Positions 50,906 to 64,000 of a DNA stretch of 64,000 bases are shown here, piece by piece. Origin of the DNA: Hydrogenophaga sp. IBVHS1 (GTDB lineage Bacteria; Pseudomonadota; Gammaproteobacteria; Burkholderiales; Burkholderiaceae_C). Under the pieces are notes generated by a model. That model saw only the letters and a list, made by a program, of their open reading frames with translations. It was not told where the DNA came from and made no database searches. Every line of letters begins with the position of its first letter. Within the stretch, counting starts at the first letter, position 1. The translations under genes and the position numbers were made by a program. The stretch is taken from the NCBI RefSeq assembly GCF_002127265.1, contig NZ_NFUU01000001.1, forward strand, positions 1,550,001 to 1,614,000, given 5' to 3'.

Positions 50906-53900
50906 GTGCGTCTCAACTCGATCAAGCTCTCCGGCTTCAAGTCCTTCGCCGAACCGACCAACTTCATGCTGCCGGGGCAACTGGTGGGTGTGGTCGGCCC
51001 GAACGGCTGCGGCAAGTCCAACATCATGGACGCGGTGCGCTGGGTGCTGGGCGAGTCCAAGGCCTCGGAACTGCGCGGCGAGTCCATGCAGGACGTGATC
51101 TTCAACGGCACCAACACGCGCAAGCCCGCCAGCCGGTCCAGCGTGGAACTGGTGTTCGACAACAGCGACCACCGCGCCGGAGGACAGTGGGGCCAGTTCG
51201 GTGAAATCGCGGTCAAGCGCGTGCTCACGCGCGACGGCACCAGCAGCTACTACATCAACAACCAGCCGGTGCGCCGCCGCGACGTGCAGGACGTGTTTTT
51301 GGGCACCGGCCTCGGCCCTCGCGCCTACGCCATCATTGGCCAGGGCACCATCAGCCGCATCATCGAGAGCAAGCCCGAAGAGCTGCGCCTGTTCCTCGAA
51401 GAAGCGGCTGGCGTTTCCAAGTACAAGGAGCGCCGCCGCGAAACCGCACACCGTCTGGCGGACACGCGCGAGAACCTCACGCGAGTGGAAGACATCCTGC
51501 GCGAGCTCAATGCCAACCTCGACAAGCTGGAGAAGCAGGCCGAGGTGGCCGAGCGCTACAACGCCCTGCAGGCCAGCGCCTCGCTCAAGCAGCACCAGCT
51601 CTGGTTCTTGAAGCGCAGCGAAGCCGAGGCCGATCAGGTCAAGGTGAAGACCGATGCAGCCCAGGCGGTGAACGACCTGGAATCGCGCACCGCCGACCTG
51701 CGCCGCATCGAAGCCGATCTGGAAACCATTCGCCAGGCGCACTACGCGGCCGGCGACCAGGTCAACCAGGCACAGGGCAAGCTGTACGAGGCGAGTGCCG
51801 AGGTCGGCAAGCTGGAGGCCGAAATCCGCTTTGTGGTGGAAGGCCGTCAGCGTGTCGAGCAGAGGCTGCTGCAGTTGAAGGAACAGATGGGCTCCTGGGC
51901 CACGCGCAGTCAGGACGCAGCCGTGGAACTGGAGCAGATCGCCGAGTCGCTCGTGCAGGCCGAAGACCAGTCGGTGGTGCTGGCCGCGCAGGGTGAGGAG
52001 CAATCTGTCGCGCTGCCCACGCTTGAAGACAGCCTGCGCCAGGCGCAGGCTCGCGCCAATGAGCAGCGCACCAGCGTGACGCAGGTGCAGCAGCAGATTC
52101 AGGTGCTGGCCGCCGAGCAGCGCAATGTGGAAGAGCAGAGCCGCGCGCTCAACCAGCGCCGCGAACGCCTGCTGGCCGACCGCAACGCCCTGGCCGCGCC
52201 GGACGAAGCGCGCCTGCTGAACGCGCAGGCGCAACTGAACAGCGCGCAGGAAACCGCCGAAGTGGCCGACGCCGTGCTGCACGAGCTGCAGGACAGCGTG
52301 CCCCAGCTCGACGACGCGCGCCGTGCTGCGCAGCAAGCGGTGAACCAGGAGTCTGGTCGCCAGGCCGATCTGTCGGCGCGCATGGAAGCGCTCAAGGCGC
52401 TGCAGGACAAGGTCAAGACCGATGGCAAGCTCGCGCCCTGGCTGGCCAAACACGGGCTCGACGGTCTGCAAGGTTTGTGGAGTCGCATCCACATCGAGAC
52501 GGGTTGGGAAAACGCGCTGGAGGCCGCGCTTCGCGAGCGCCTTGGTGCGCTCGAGGTGTCACGGCTGGACATGGTGCGCGCCTTCGGCAACGACGCGCCC
52601 CCCGCCAAGCTGGCCTTCTACAGCCCGCCCGCCGGTGCCACCGCCACAGCCAGCGCCGCCGGACTCAAGCCGCTTGCCGGCTGGTTGCGCCTGAACGACG
52701 CGACCCAACAATCCCTGCTGGCCGAATGGTTGCACGGCTGCCTGACGGCCGCCAGCCTGGAAGAAGCGCTGGCCCAGCGCGATCGCCTGCAACCGGGCGA
52801 GGTGATCTTCGTGGCCAGCGGGCACGCGGTCACCGCGCACAGCGTGAGCTTCTACGCACCCGACAGCGAGCAGGCCGGGCTGCTGGCGCGTGCCCAGGAA
52901 ATCGAGAACATCGACAAGCAGCTCAAGGCCCAGGTGCTGATTGCCGAACAGGCGCGAGCCGCCCTGATCCGTGCCGAGGCCGCCTACACCGACGCTTCCC
53001 AGCGGCTGGTGAGTGCGCGACGAGAAGCCGCCGAATCGCGCGGCCGTGCGCACGAGTTGCAGGTGGAAACCTTGCGCCTGACCCAACTGGCCGAACAGAC
53101 GCGCGCCCGCAGCGAGCAGATTGCCGGCGACCTCGCCGAAGTGGATGCCCAGCTCGAAGAGCTGCAGGAACGCCGCGTGACGGCCGAAGCGCGCTTTGAA
53201 GAGCTCGACATGCAGCTCGCCGACAGCCAGGAGCGCCACGCGCAACTTGACGACCATGTGATCAATGCCGAGCGCGCGCTGAATCAGGCGCGCGAACAGC
53301 AACGCGGGCTGGAGCGCAGCGCCCAGGAAGCCACCTTCGCGCTGCGCAGCCTGCAGGCGCGCCAGGGTGAGTTGCAGCGCGCCATGGAAACGGCCGCCAC
53401 GCAGGAAAAGTCGCTGGCCGAAGAGCAGCAACGCGCCAGCGACGAAATGGGCCGGCTGAACGACGCCGCTGCACAGGCAGGCCTGCAAGATGCGCTGGCC
53501 ATGAAGCTCGAACGCGAGCAGGCGCTCGGCGCCCTGCGCAGCCAGTACGACGACCTCACCGCCAAGCTGCGGGCCAGCGACGAGCGCCGCCTGCAACTGG
53601 AGCGAGAGCTTGAGCCGCTGCGCAACCGGATCACCGACTTCCAGCTCAAGGAGCAGGCCGCACGGCTGGGTGTGGAGCAATACAGCCAGCAGCTCGAAGA
53701 AGCACAGGCCGACCTGGCCGCCGTGGCGCAAAGCATCACCGAGGGCAATGTGCGTCTGGCGGGCCTCCAGGGCGAGATCGATCGCCTGCACCGTGAAATT
53801 CAGGCTCTGGGCGCGGTGAACCTTGCCGCGCTGGACGAGCTCACCGCCGCGCGCGAGCGCAAGACCTTCCTCGATGCGCAGACGGCCGACCTGGTGGAGG

Positions 53901-54424
53901 CCATGAACACGCTGGAAGACGCGATCAAGAAGATCGACAACGAAACGCGCGACCTGCTGGGCAGTACGTTTGAGACCGTCAACACGCACTTCGGCAAGAT
54001 GTTCCCCGAGCTGTTCGGGGGTGGCAACGCGCGCCTGGTGATGACGGGCGAGGAAATTCTGGACGCCGGTGTGCAGGTGATGGCGCAGCCGCCAGGCAAG
54101 AAGAACCAGACCATCCACCTGCTCTCGGGCGGTGAAAAGGCGCTGACCGCCATTGCTCTGGTGTTCGCCATCTTCCAGCTCAACCCCGCGCCTTTCTGCC
54201 TGCTCGACGAGGTGGACGCGCCGCTGGACGATGCCAACACCGAGCGTTATGCCAAGCTCGTGAAGACCATGGCCAAGGAAACGCAGTTCCTTTTCATCAG
54301 CCACAACAAGATCGCCATGGAGATGGCCGAGCAACTGATCGGCGTGACCATGCAGGAGCAGGGCGTCTCGCGCATCGTGGCGGTGGACATGGAGTCTGCG
54401 GCCGGCATGCTCGAATCCACCTGA
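50906..54424 (+). CDS. smc: chromosome segregation protein SMC
   Basis: Condensin ATPase organising and segregating the chromosome with ScpA/ScpB. It has 1172 residues: an N-terminal head (IKLSGFKSFAEPTNFMLPGQ; Walker A VVGPNGCGKSNIMDAVRWVL), coiled coils about 165-500 and 660-1000, a hinge about 505-655 (GLQGLWSRIHIETGWENALE), and a C-terminal head with signature HLLSGGEKALTAIALVFAIF and Walker B FCLLDEVDAPLDDANTERYA. The start is GTG. zipA and ligA follow, the classic beta-proteobacterial order. Confidence 0.97.
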   Translation: MRLNSIKLSGFKSFAEPTNFMLPGQLVGVVGPNGCGKSNIMDAVRWVLGESKASELRGESMQDVIFNGTNTRKPASRSSVELVFDNSDHRAGGQWGQFGEIAVKRVLTRDGTSSYYINNQPVRRRDVQDVFLGTGLGPRAYAIIGQGTISRIIESKPEELRLFLEEAAGVSKYKERRRETAHRLADTRENLTRVEDILRELNANLDKLEKQAEVAERYNALQASASLKQHQLWFLKRSEAEADQVKVKTDAAQAVNDLESRTADLRRIEADLETIRQAHYAAGDQVNQAQGKLYEASAEVGKLEAEIRFVVEGRQRVEQRLLQLKEQMGSWATRSQDAAVELEQIAESLVQAEDQSVVLAAQGEEQSVALPTLEDSLRQAQARANEQRTSVTQVQQQIQVLAAEQRNVEEQSRALNQRRERLLADRNALAAPDEARLLNAQAQLNSAQETAEVADAVLHELQDSVPQLDDARRAAQQAVNQESGRQADLSARMEALKALQDKVKTDGKLAPWLAKHGLDGLQGLWSRIHIETGWENALEAALRERLGALEVSRLDMVRAFGNDAPPAKLAFYSPPAGATATASAAGLKPLAGWLRLNDATQQSLLAEWLHGCLTAASLEEALAQRDRLQPGEVIFVASGHAVTAHSVSFYAPDSEQAGLLARAQEIENIDKQLKAQVLIAEQARAALIRAEAAYTDASQRLVSARREAAESRGRAHELQVETLRLTQLAEQTRARSEQIAGDLAEVDAQLEELQERRVTAEARFEELDMQLADSQERHAQLDDHVINAERALNQAREQQRGLERSAQEATFALRSLQARQGELQRAMETAATQEKSLAEEQQRASDEMGRLNDAAAQAGLQDALAMKLEREQALGALRSQYDDLTAKLRASDERRLQLERELEPLRNRITDFQLKEQAARLGVEQYSQQLEEAQADLAAVAQSITEGNVRLAGLQGEIDRLHREIQALGAVNLAALDELTAARERKTFLDAQTADLVEAMNTLEDAIKKIDNETRDLLGSTFETVNTHFGKMFPELFGGGNARLVMTGEEILDAGVQVMAQPPGKKNQTIHLLSGGEKALTAIALVFAIFQLNPAPFCLLDEVDAPLDDANTERYAKLVKTMAKETQFLFISHNKIAMEMAEQLIGVTMQEQGVSRIVAVDMESAAGMLEST

Positions 54425-54454
54425 TACCCCCACCCAGCGGAAACACACCACACC

Positions 54455-58205
<3,751 letters not shown>

Positions 58206-58223
58206 CCTTCCCCAGCTGGCGCC

Positions 58224-58239
58224 TTCGTTACAAAACGAA
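58224..58239 (+). promoter_or_regulatory. palindrome upstream of the efflux operon
   Basis: TTCGTT-ACAA-AACGAA: two perfect 6-bp arms with a 4-bp centre, 76 bp before the outer-membrane efflux lipoprotein start and 18 bp past def. The size and AT-rich symmetric form resemble a TetR/MarR operator for the pump genes, but no regulator gene is in the window. No T-run, so not a terminator for def. Confidence 0.45.
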
Positions 58240-58315
58240 AGACGTTTGAAATATTCGGGGGCTGAAATCGAATAGAGTCGAGCCCGACCGAAAACGCAAC
58301 AGGGAATTTCCTTTG

Positions 58316-59746
58316 ATGAAGCGCAAGCTTGTCGTGCTTGCGGGTGTTGCCATCCTCAGCGCCTGCAGCCTCACCAAGCCCCCGGCCGACCCGGCCGTTC
58401 CGCTGCCCCCGTCCTGGTACGCACCGCCCCTGGCACACCAGGGCAGCGTCCAGCAACTGGACGCCTGGTGGAGCCGGTTCGACGACCCGGTGCTGGCTGA
58501 CTGGATCGCCCGCGCACAGGCGCAGAGCCCGACCGTGGCTCAAGCGCGTGCGCAGGTTTTTGCTGCTCGTGCGGCGCGCCTGGGCGTGGACTCAGAGACG
58601 GGGCCGCAGGCTGCACTGGTGGCCAGCGCCAGCCGGGGCATCACCGACCCCACCATTCCCCTGGGCACGCAATTGAGCGCGGGCTTGCAAGCCTCGTGGG
58701 CCATCGGCCTGTGGGGCGAAACCGAAGCTCGCCGCAGCGGCGCACAGGCGCGGCAGGATGCGTCGGGCGCGGCCTGGCACGAGGCGCGCGTGCTCGTGGC
58801 CGCCGAATTGGCCGAGCTGTATTTCGCCCAGCGCCTGTGCCGCGAACAACTCGGGGTGGCCACGCGCGACCGCGACTCGCGCGCCGTATCGGCAGAGAAC
58901 AACGCGGTGTCGGAGCGCGCCGGGCTGACGGCTCCCGCCGTGGCTGCGCTGGCCCGGGCGAGTGGCGCCGAGGGTGTGGCGCGTGAACGGGCTCAGGCCG
59001 AGATTTGCGAGCGGCAGATCAAGTCGCTCGTCTCACTCACGGCGGTGCCGGAACCCGAATTGCGCCAGCAACTGGCCAACGCACCTTCGCTGCCTGCCTT
59101 GCTGGCCTCCGAGCGCCTGGACGCCATGCTTTCGGTGAACGCCGTGCCCGCCGAGGTGCTGCGCCAGCGGCCCGATGTGTACCGGGCCCAGCGCGAACTG
59201 GTGGCTGCCAGCGAAGACGTGGGCGTCGCAGAGGCTGCGCTGTACCCCGGCCTTTCGCTCTCGGGCAGCCTGTTGCGCAACCGCATTTCCGGCGCCGGCA
59301 CGCAGGCCACGTTCAACACCTGGTCCATCGGCCCCATAACGCTGAGCCTGCCGCTGCTGGGCCGCGAGGCGCTGCGCGCCAACACCGACAGCGCGCAAGC
59401 CCGCTACGAAGCCGCCGCTCTGGCCTACGCCGGCACGCTGCGCCAGGCGGTGGCCGAGGTCGAACAGTCGCTGGTGCTCATATCAAGCCTGCGCGAGCGA
59501 CTGGCTTCCACCGACATCGCCGTTGCAGGCTACGGCCAGTCTTTCCAGGCCACGGAGGCGCGCCACCGCGTCGGCCTGGCCAGCCTCAACGAGCTGGAAG
59601 AAGCGCGCCGCCTGAAGCTGGCCGCCGACAGCAGCGCTGTGGCCCTGCAGCAGGAACGCATCAACGCCTGGATCCGCCTTTACGTCGCCCTGGGCGGCGG
59701 CTTCGACCCCGTGAACCCCACCAACGTCCTGAAGAACCCATCATGA
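58316..59746 (+). CDS. RND efflux outer-membrane lipoprotein (NodT/OprM family)
   Basis: Outer-membrane channel of a tripartite pump. The 476-residue protein has a lipoprotein signal MKRKLVVLAGVAILSAC (lipobox LSAC) and two repeated outer-membrane efflux domains (about 55-250 and 260-465) with DPVLADWIARAQAQSPTVAQ, PAEVLRQRPDVYRAQRELVA (the NodT family RRPD-like motif) and ALYPGLSLSGS. The ATG at 58316 is used; a TTG directly before it is also open. AGGGAA lies upstream. It overlaps the adaptor gene (ATGA). Confidence 0.94.
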   Translation: MKRKLVVLAGVAILSACSLTKPPADPAVPLPPSWYAPPLAHQGSVQQLDAWWSRFDDPVLADWIARAQAQSPTVAQARAQVFAARAARLGVDSETGPQAALVASASRGITDPTIPLGTQLSAGLQASWAIGLWGETEARRSGAQARQDASGAAWHEARVLVAAELAELYFAQRLCREQLGVATRDRDSRAVSAENNAVSERAGLTAPAVAALARASGAEGVARERAQAEICERQIKSLVSLTAVPEPELRQQLANAPSLPALLASERLDAMLSVNAVPAEVLRQRPDVYRAQRELVAASEDVGVAEAALYPGLSLSGSLLRNRISGAGTQATFNTWSIGPITLSLPLLGREALRANTDSAQARYEAAALAYAGTLRQAVAEVEQSLVLISSLRERLASTDIAVAGYGQSFQATEARHRVGLASLNELEEARRLKLAADSSAVALQQERINAWIRLYVALGGGFDPVNPTNVLKNPS

Positions 59747-60870
59747 ACGCGACCCCTCCGCAAACGCGCCGGCGCACTCGCTGGATCTGGCTCGGCCTCG
59801 TGCTTGCCCTGGTATTGGTCGTGGTGTTCTGGGTGTTCCTCAAAAAGCCCGCCGACGCCAACGCGCCCGCTGCGGCTGAGGCCACAGAGCCCAAGCCTTC
59901 GCTCACCGTCACAGTGCAGAAGCCCACGCGCGCCAGCTTGCCAATCAGCCTGCAGGCCAACGGCGACATCAGCGCCTGGCAGGAAGCCAGTGTGGGCGCC
60001 GAGGTAAACGGGCTGCGGCTGGCATCGGTGAATGTGAACGTGGGTGATGTGGTGCGCAAGGGCCAGGTGCTGGCGGTGTTTGCCAGCGAAACCACCCGGG
60101 CCGACAGCCTGCAGAGCAAGGCCAGCGTGATGCAGGCCGAGGCGAGCTACGAGAACGCCAAGGCCGACGCCGACCGCGCACGCTCCATCCAGGACACCGG
60201 CGCGCTGTCGCGCTCGCAAGTGGCGCAATACCTCACGCAGGAGAAAGTGGCGCGGGCGCAATGGGAAGCCGCCAAGGCCGGCCTGGAGGCCAACGAGGTG
60301 CGCCTGGGCAACACCAAAGTGCTGGCGCCGGACGACGGCATCATCTCGTCCCGCGCTGCCACAGTGGGCTCGGTGGTGGCGCCCGGGCAGGAACTGTTTC
60401 GCCTGGTGCGGCAAGGGCGCATGGAGTGGCGCGCCGAGGTCACGCCGAGCGAAGTCGGGCGCATCCGTGTGGGCCAGAAGGCGCAGGTCACGGCGGCCAC
60501 CGGTCTGGAAATCAGCGGGCAGGTGAGGGCGATCGCACCGAGCGCCAACGCTCAGACACGCAACATCCTCGTGTTCGTGGACCTGCCCAAGCACAACGAC
60601 CTCAAGTCCGGCACCTTTGCCAAGGGGCGTTTTGATCTCGGCCAGAGCGATGCACTCACCGTGCCCAGCGAATCGGTGGTGGTGCGCGATGGCAACAACT
60701 ACGTGTTTGTGATCGACGACAAGAACAAGGCCAGCCAGCGCAAGGTGCAGACCGGGCGCCGGGTCGGCGAACGCGTCGAGGTGCTCGAAGGATTGAAGGC
60801 CGAGGAATCGGTGGCGGTGCAGGGTGCAGGTTTCCTGAACGAAGCCGATCTGGTCAAAGTGGTTCAGTGA
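59743..60870 (+). CDS. RND efflux periplasmic adaptor (membrane fusion) protein
   Basis: Connects the inner-membrane pump and outer-membrane channel. It has 375 residues: an N-terminal membrane anchor (WIWLGLVLALVLVVVFWVFL, about 12-31), a biotinyl-lipoyl-like half (VNVNVGDVVRKGQVLAVF), a coiled-coil hairpin (about 125-185), the second lipoyl half (VLAPDDGIISSRAATVGSVV) and beta-barrel/membrane-proximal parts (LPKHNDLKSGTFAKGRFDLG). Begins within the stop of the channel gene; the pump gene starts 10 bp after it. Confidence 0.94.
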   Translation: MNATPPQTRRRTRWIWLGLVLALVLVVVFWVFLKKPADANAPAAAEATEPKPSLTVTVQKPTRASLPISLQANGDISAWQEASVGAEVNGLRLASVNVNVGDVVRKGQVLAVFASETTRADSLQSKASVMQAEASYENAKADADRARSIQDTGALSRSQVAQYLTQEKVARAQWEAAKAGLEANEVRLGNTKVLAPDDGIISSRAATVGSVVAPGQELFRLVRQGRMEWRAEVTPSEVGRIRVGQKAQVTAATGLEISGQVRAIAPSANAQTRNILVFVDLPKHNDLKSGTFAKGRFDLGQSDALTVPSESVVVRDGNNYVFVIDDKNKASQRKVQTGRRVGERVEVLEGLKAEESVAVQGAGFLNEADLVKVVQ

Positions 60871-60880
60871 GAGCGCGGAC

Positions 60881-63800
60881 ATGAACGTATCAGCCTGGTC
60901 CATCAAGAATCCGATTCCGGCGGCGATGCTGTTCGTCATGCTCACGCTCGCGGGGCTGTTCTCCTTCAAGCAGATGAAGGTGCAGAACTTCCCCGACCTC
61001 GACGTGCCCAACATCACCGTGCTGGCCACGCTGCCGGGCGCTTCGCCCAACCAGCTCGAAAACGATGTGGCCCGCATCATCGAGAACAGCCTGGCTTCGC
61101 TGCAGGGCTTGAAGCACATTTTCACCAAGGTGCAGGACGGCTCGGTGTCCATCACCGCCGAGTTCCGCATCGAGAAGAACACGCAGGAAGCGTTGGACGA
61201 CGTGCGCTCGGCGGTGGCGAAGGTGCGCGGCGATCTGCCGTCGGACCTGCGCGAACCCATCGTCAACAAGATCGAACTGGCCGGTGGCGCCGTGCTGGCC
61301 TACACGGTGGCTTCGGACAAGATGGACGCGGAAGCGGCTTCATGGTTCGTGGAGAACGACGTTGCCAAACTGCTGCTCTCGGTGCCCGGCGTGGGCGCAG
61401 TGAACCGCGTGGGCGGGGTGGACCGCGAGGTTCAGGTGCTGCTGGATCCGCTCAAACTTCAGGCGCTGGGGGCCTCCGCCACCGACATCTCGCGTCAGCT
61501 GGCCAAGGTGCAGATCGAGAGTGCAGGCGGGCGTGCGGATCTCGGTGGCAGCCAGCAGCCCATGCGCACGCTGTCGTCGCTGCGCACGGCCGAAGAGCTG
61601 TCTCGACTCGAACTCTCGCTGACGGATGGCCGTCGCATCCGGCTGGATCAGATTGCCGAGGTGAAAGACACCGTGGCCGAACCGACCGCCGCCGCCTTTC
61701 TCGATGGCAAGCCAGTGGTGGGCTTTGAAGTGGCGCGCAGCCGTGGCGCCAGCGAGATCGAAGTGGGCAATGGCGTGCGCGCCAAGCTCAAGACGCTGCA
61801 GGAGCAACGGCCTGATCTGCGCATCACCGAATCGTTCGATTTCGTGACGCCGGTGGCCGAAGAGTTCGATGGCTCCATGAAACTGCTGTATGAGGGCGCC
61901 ATTCTGGCGGTGCTGGTGGTGTGGCTGTTCCTGAGAGATTTCCGCGCCACCGTGGTCTCTGCCGTGGCGCTGCCACTCTCAGCCATTCCCGCCTTCATCG
62001 GCATGTACTACATGGGCTTCACCATCAACGTCGTTACGTTGCTGGCCATGTCGCTGGTGATCGGCATCCTGGTGGACGATGCCATCGTGGAGGTGGAGAA
62101 CATCGTGCGCCACATGCGCATGGGCAAAACTCCCTATCAGGCGTCCATGGAAGCCGCCGACGAGATCGGGCTGGCCGTGATCGCCACCACCTTCACGCTG
62201 ATCGCCGTGTTTCTGCCCACCGCGTTCATGTCGGGCATTCCGGGCAAGTTCTTCAAGCAGTTCGGTTGGACGGCGTCGTTCGCGGTGTTTGCTTCGCTGG
62301 TGGTAGCGCGCGCGCTCACGCCCATGATGGCGGCCTACCTGCTCAAGCCGGTGGTAATGGCCAAGGACATGCCGCGCTGGGCGCGCAGCAACCGCGTCAC
62401 CGGTGCGATCTGGCGCTGGATGACCAACCAGGATGAACCGGCCTGGCTCAACACCTACCAGGGCTGGGCGGCGTGGTGCATTCGCCACCGCTGGGTCACC
62501 ATGGTCGGCGCGGGTGCGTTCTTCGTGGGTTCAATCATGTTGATCCCGCTGTTGCCCCAAGGCTTCATTCCGCCGGACGACAACTCGCAGACGCAGGTTT
62601 ATCTGGAGCTTCCGCCGGGCGCCACGTTGCAGCAAACCATCCGCACCGCCGAGCGCGCGCGCGAGCTGGTCACCGCCGTGCCGCACGTCAAATCGGTCTA
62701 CACCACCATCGGCTCCGGATCGGCCGGCAGCGATCCGTTTGCGCCACAAGGCACAGCCGAATCTCGCAAGGCTGCGCTCACCATCCAGCTCGATGCGCGC
62801 GGTGCGCGGCCACGCAAGCAGGTGATCGAAAACCAACTGCGCGAGGCTATGTCCAACCTGCCTGGCGTGCGCAGCAAAGTCGGTCTGGGCGGCTCAGGCG
62901 AGAAATACATCCTCACGCTCACAGGCAATGACGCGGCGGCCATGCAGACCGCCGCCACCGCGATCGAACGCGACCTGCGCACCATCCAGGGCGTCGGCAG
63001 CATCCAGTCGACCGCGGCGCTGGTGCGCACCGAGATCAGCGTCACGCCCGACCTGGCGCGTGCCGCCGAAATGGGCGTGACCAGCAGCGCCATCGCCGAG
63101 ACGCTGCGCATCGCCACCGTGGGCGACTACGACAACGCCTTGCCCAAGATGAACCTGCCCGAGCGGCAGATCCCCATCGTGGTCAAGCTCGACATCGGCG
63201 CCCGCCAGGATCTCGACTTGCTCTCGCGCCTGCCGGTACCAGGGAGCAAGGGGCCGGTGATGCTGGGGCAGGTGGCCACGTTGAGCTTCGGCGGTGGCCC
63301 GGCGGTGATCGACCGCTACGACCGCTCGCGCAACATCAACTTCGAGGTGGAGCTGGCCGGCATTGCGCTGGGCGACATGAAAATGGCAGTGGAAAAACTG
63401 CCGAGCCTGCGCAACCTGCCGGCAGGCGTGAACGTGATCGAGATCGGCGATGCAGAGGTACAGGGCGAACTGTTTGCCAGCTTCGGCCTGGCCATGCTCA
63501 CGGGCGTGCTCTGCATCTACATCGTGCTGGTGCTGCTGTTCAAGGCGTTCCTGCATCCGTTCACGATTCTTGCGGCGTTGCCCCTGTCCCTGGGCGGCGC
63601 CTTCGTGGCGCTGTTGCTCACCAACAAGAGCTTCTCCATGCCGTCGCTCATCGGCCTGATCATGCTGATGGGTGTGGCAACGAAGAACTCGATTCTGCTG
63701 GTCGAATACGCCATAGAAGCGCGTCGCGAGCACGGCATGAGCCGACTGGACGCGATTCTGGACGCCTGCCACAAGCGCGCCCGCCCGATCGTGATGACCA

Positions 63801-64000
63801 CCATCGCCATGGGTGCCGGCATGCTGCCGATCGCGATTGGCTGGGGCGCGGCAGACAGCAGTTTCCGTTCGCCGATGGCAGTGGCAGTGATCGGTGGGTT
63901 GATCACGTCCACGTTCCTGAGCCTGCTGGTGATCCCTGCGGTGTTCACGTTGGTGGACGATGTGGGGAACTGGTTTGCGGGGTTGTTTCGGCGCAAAGCT
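60881..64000 (+). CDS. RND efflux pump inner-membrane subunit (partial at window end)
   Basis: AcrB/HAE1-type proton-driven exporter. 1040 codons are visible and the frame is still open at the window edge, close to the expected family end (about 1030-1060). Visible: TM1 IPAAMLFVMLTLAGLF, porter region, TM4 LLAMSLVIGILVDDAIVEVEN with the paired Asp of the proton relay, FFKQFGWTASFAVFASLVVA, a second porter half, and TM10-12 with LIGLIMLMGVATKNSILLVEYA and MAVAVIGGLITSTFLSLLVIPA. No heavy-metal (CusA) signature is seen, so drug or organic substrates are more likely; the exact substrate is unknown. Confidence 0.94.
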   Translation, partial: MNVSAWSIKNPIPAAMLFVMLTLAGLFSFKQMKVQNFPDLDVPNITVLATLPGASPNQLENDVARIIENSLASLQGLKHIFTKVQDGSVSITAEFRIEKNTQEALDDVRSAVAKVRGDLPSDLREPIVNKIELAGGAVLAYTVASDKMDAEAASWFVENDVAKLLLSVPGVGAVNRVGGVDREVQVLLDPLKLQALGASATDISRQLAKVQIESAGGRADLGGSQQPMRTLSSLRTAEELSRLELSLTDGRRIRLDQIAEVKDTVAEPTAAAFLDGKPVVGFEVARSRGASEIEVGNGVRAKLKTLQEQRPDLRITESFDFVTPVAEEFDGSMKLLYEGAILAVLVVWLFLRDFRATVVSAVALPLSAIPAFIGMYYMGFTINVVTLLAMSLVIGILVDDAIVEVENIVRHMRMGKTPYQASMEAADEIGLAVIATTFTLIAVFLPTAFMSGIPGKFFKQFGWTASFAVFASLVVARALTPMMAAYLLKPVVMAKDMPRWARSNRVTGAIWRWMTNQDEPAWLNTYQGWAAWCIRHRWVTMVGAGAFFVGSIMLIPLLPQGFIPPDDNSQTQVYLELPPGATLQQTIRTAERARELVTAVPHVKSVYTTIGSGSAGSDPFAPQGTAESRKAALTIQLDARGARPRKQVIENQLREAMSNLPGVRSKVGLGGSGEKYILTLTGNDAAAMQTAATAIERDLRTIQGVGSIQSTAALVRTEISVTPDLARAAEMGVTSSAIAETLRIATVGDYDNALPKMNLPERQIPIVVKLDIGARQDLDLLSRLPVPGSKGPVMLGQVATLSFGGGPAVIDRYDRSRNINFEVELAGIALGDMKMAVEKLPSLRNLPAGVNVIEIGDAEVQGELFASFGLAMLTGVLCIYIVLVLLFKAFLHPFTILAALPLSLGGAFVALLLTNKSFSMPSLIGLIMLMGVATKNSILLVEYAIEARREHGMSRLDAILDACHKRARPIVMTTIAMGAGMLPIAIGWGAADSSFRSPMAVAVIGGLITSTFLSLLVIPAVFTLVDDVGNWFAGLFRRKA

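Overview
The window looks like a contiguous piece of a beta-proteobacterial chromosome, most probably Burkholderiales, family Comamonadaceae (Hydrogenophaga- or Acidovorax-like). The reasons are the high GC content with strong G/C third-position bias, the gene orders rng-maf-rlmH-rsfS-nadD-hemF-purD, smc-zipA-ligA, dapC-dapD-pilU-dapE-prmB and exbB-exbD-lpxK-trm112-kdsB-adk, and an acyl-CoA/oxepin-CoA gene set typical of that family. Genus assignment is inference. I see no prophage, insertion sequence, CRISPR array, plasmid gene or resistance island. Almost all of the window is core genome.

Layout. 1-5014 (minus): a five-gene acyl-CoA catabolism run (3-hydroxyacyl-CoA dehydrogenase, oxepin-CoA hydrolase-like enoyl-CoA hydratase, Crp/Fnr regulator, APH-type phosphotransferase, acyl-CoA dehydrogenase cut by the window edge). 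5092-7215: a FimV-like membrane protein transcribed divergently. 7226-9490 (minus): a 2-hydroxyacid dehydrogenase, an unrecognised 124-residue protein and lexA. lexA shares a short divergent promoter region, with two LexA boxes, with an L-asparaginase gene. The asparaginase is followed by a small membrane protein and a DUF6152-like periplasmic protein. 11510-15493 (minus): envelope and lipid A genes kdsB, trm112-like, lpxK and an exbB/exbD pair, with adk downstream. 15820-20328 (plus): xseA, sodB and monomeric isocitrate dehydrogenase. 20360-25200: a DUF192 protein, the dimeric isocitrate dehydrogenase, clpS and clpA. 25274-27316 (minus): DUF1499 and HerA-like ATPase genes.

27419-34941 (plus): a very compact nine-gene run (yebC, purD, acyltransferase, hemF, nadD, rsfS, rlmH, maf, rng) with mostly overlapping or near-abutting genes. 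34957-36804 (minus): msbA. 36960-39735 (plus): tolB, pal and cpoB. 39791-42015: a YeeE/TsuA-type thiosulfate transporter, tcdA, and two tRNA-Lys genes (CTT and TTT anticodons) ending in a strong terminator. 42082-43172 is the least ordinary stretch: an orphan lipoprotein gene and about 330 bp of decayed coding remnants, including the cofactor-binding N-terminus of a short-chain dehydrogenase. 43173-50788 (minus): GlsB/YeaQ, ABC-F ATPase, prmB, dapE, pilU, dapD, dapC. 50906-58205 (plus): smc, zipA, ligA, def. 58316-64000 (plus): a tripartite RND efflux operon whose pump gene runs off the window.

How it fits together. The genes serve central metabolism, lysine/peptidoglycan precursor supply, lipid A synthesis and export, outer-membrane integrity, chromosome segregation and division, translation quality and SOS control. 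I did not find a convincing new multi-gene system. The most useful leads are the enzyme/substrate pairing of tcdA with tRNA-Lys genes (the tRNA -10 box overlaps the tcdA stop codon), the SOS-box region shared with asparaginase, the histone-like tail on RsfS, the small membrane/DUF6152 gene pair, and the remnant region at 42.8-43.2 kb.
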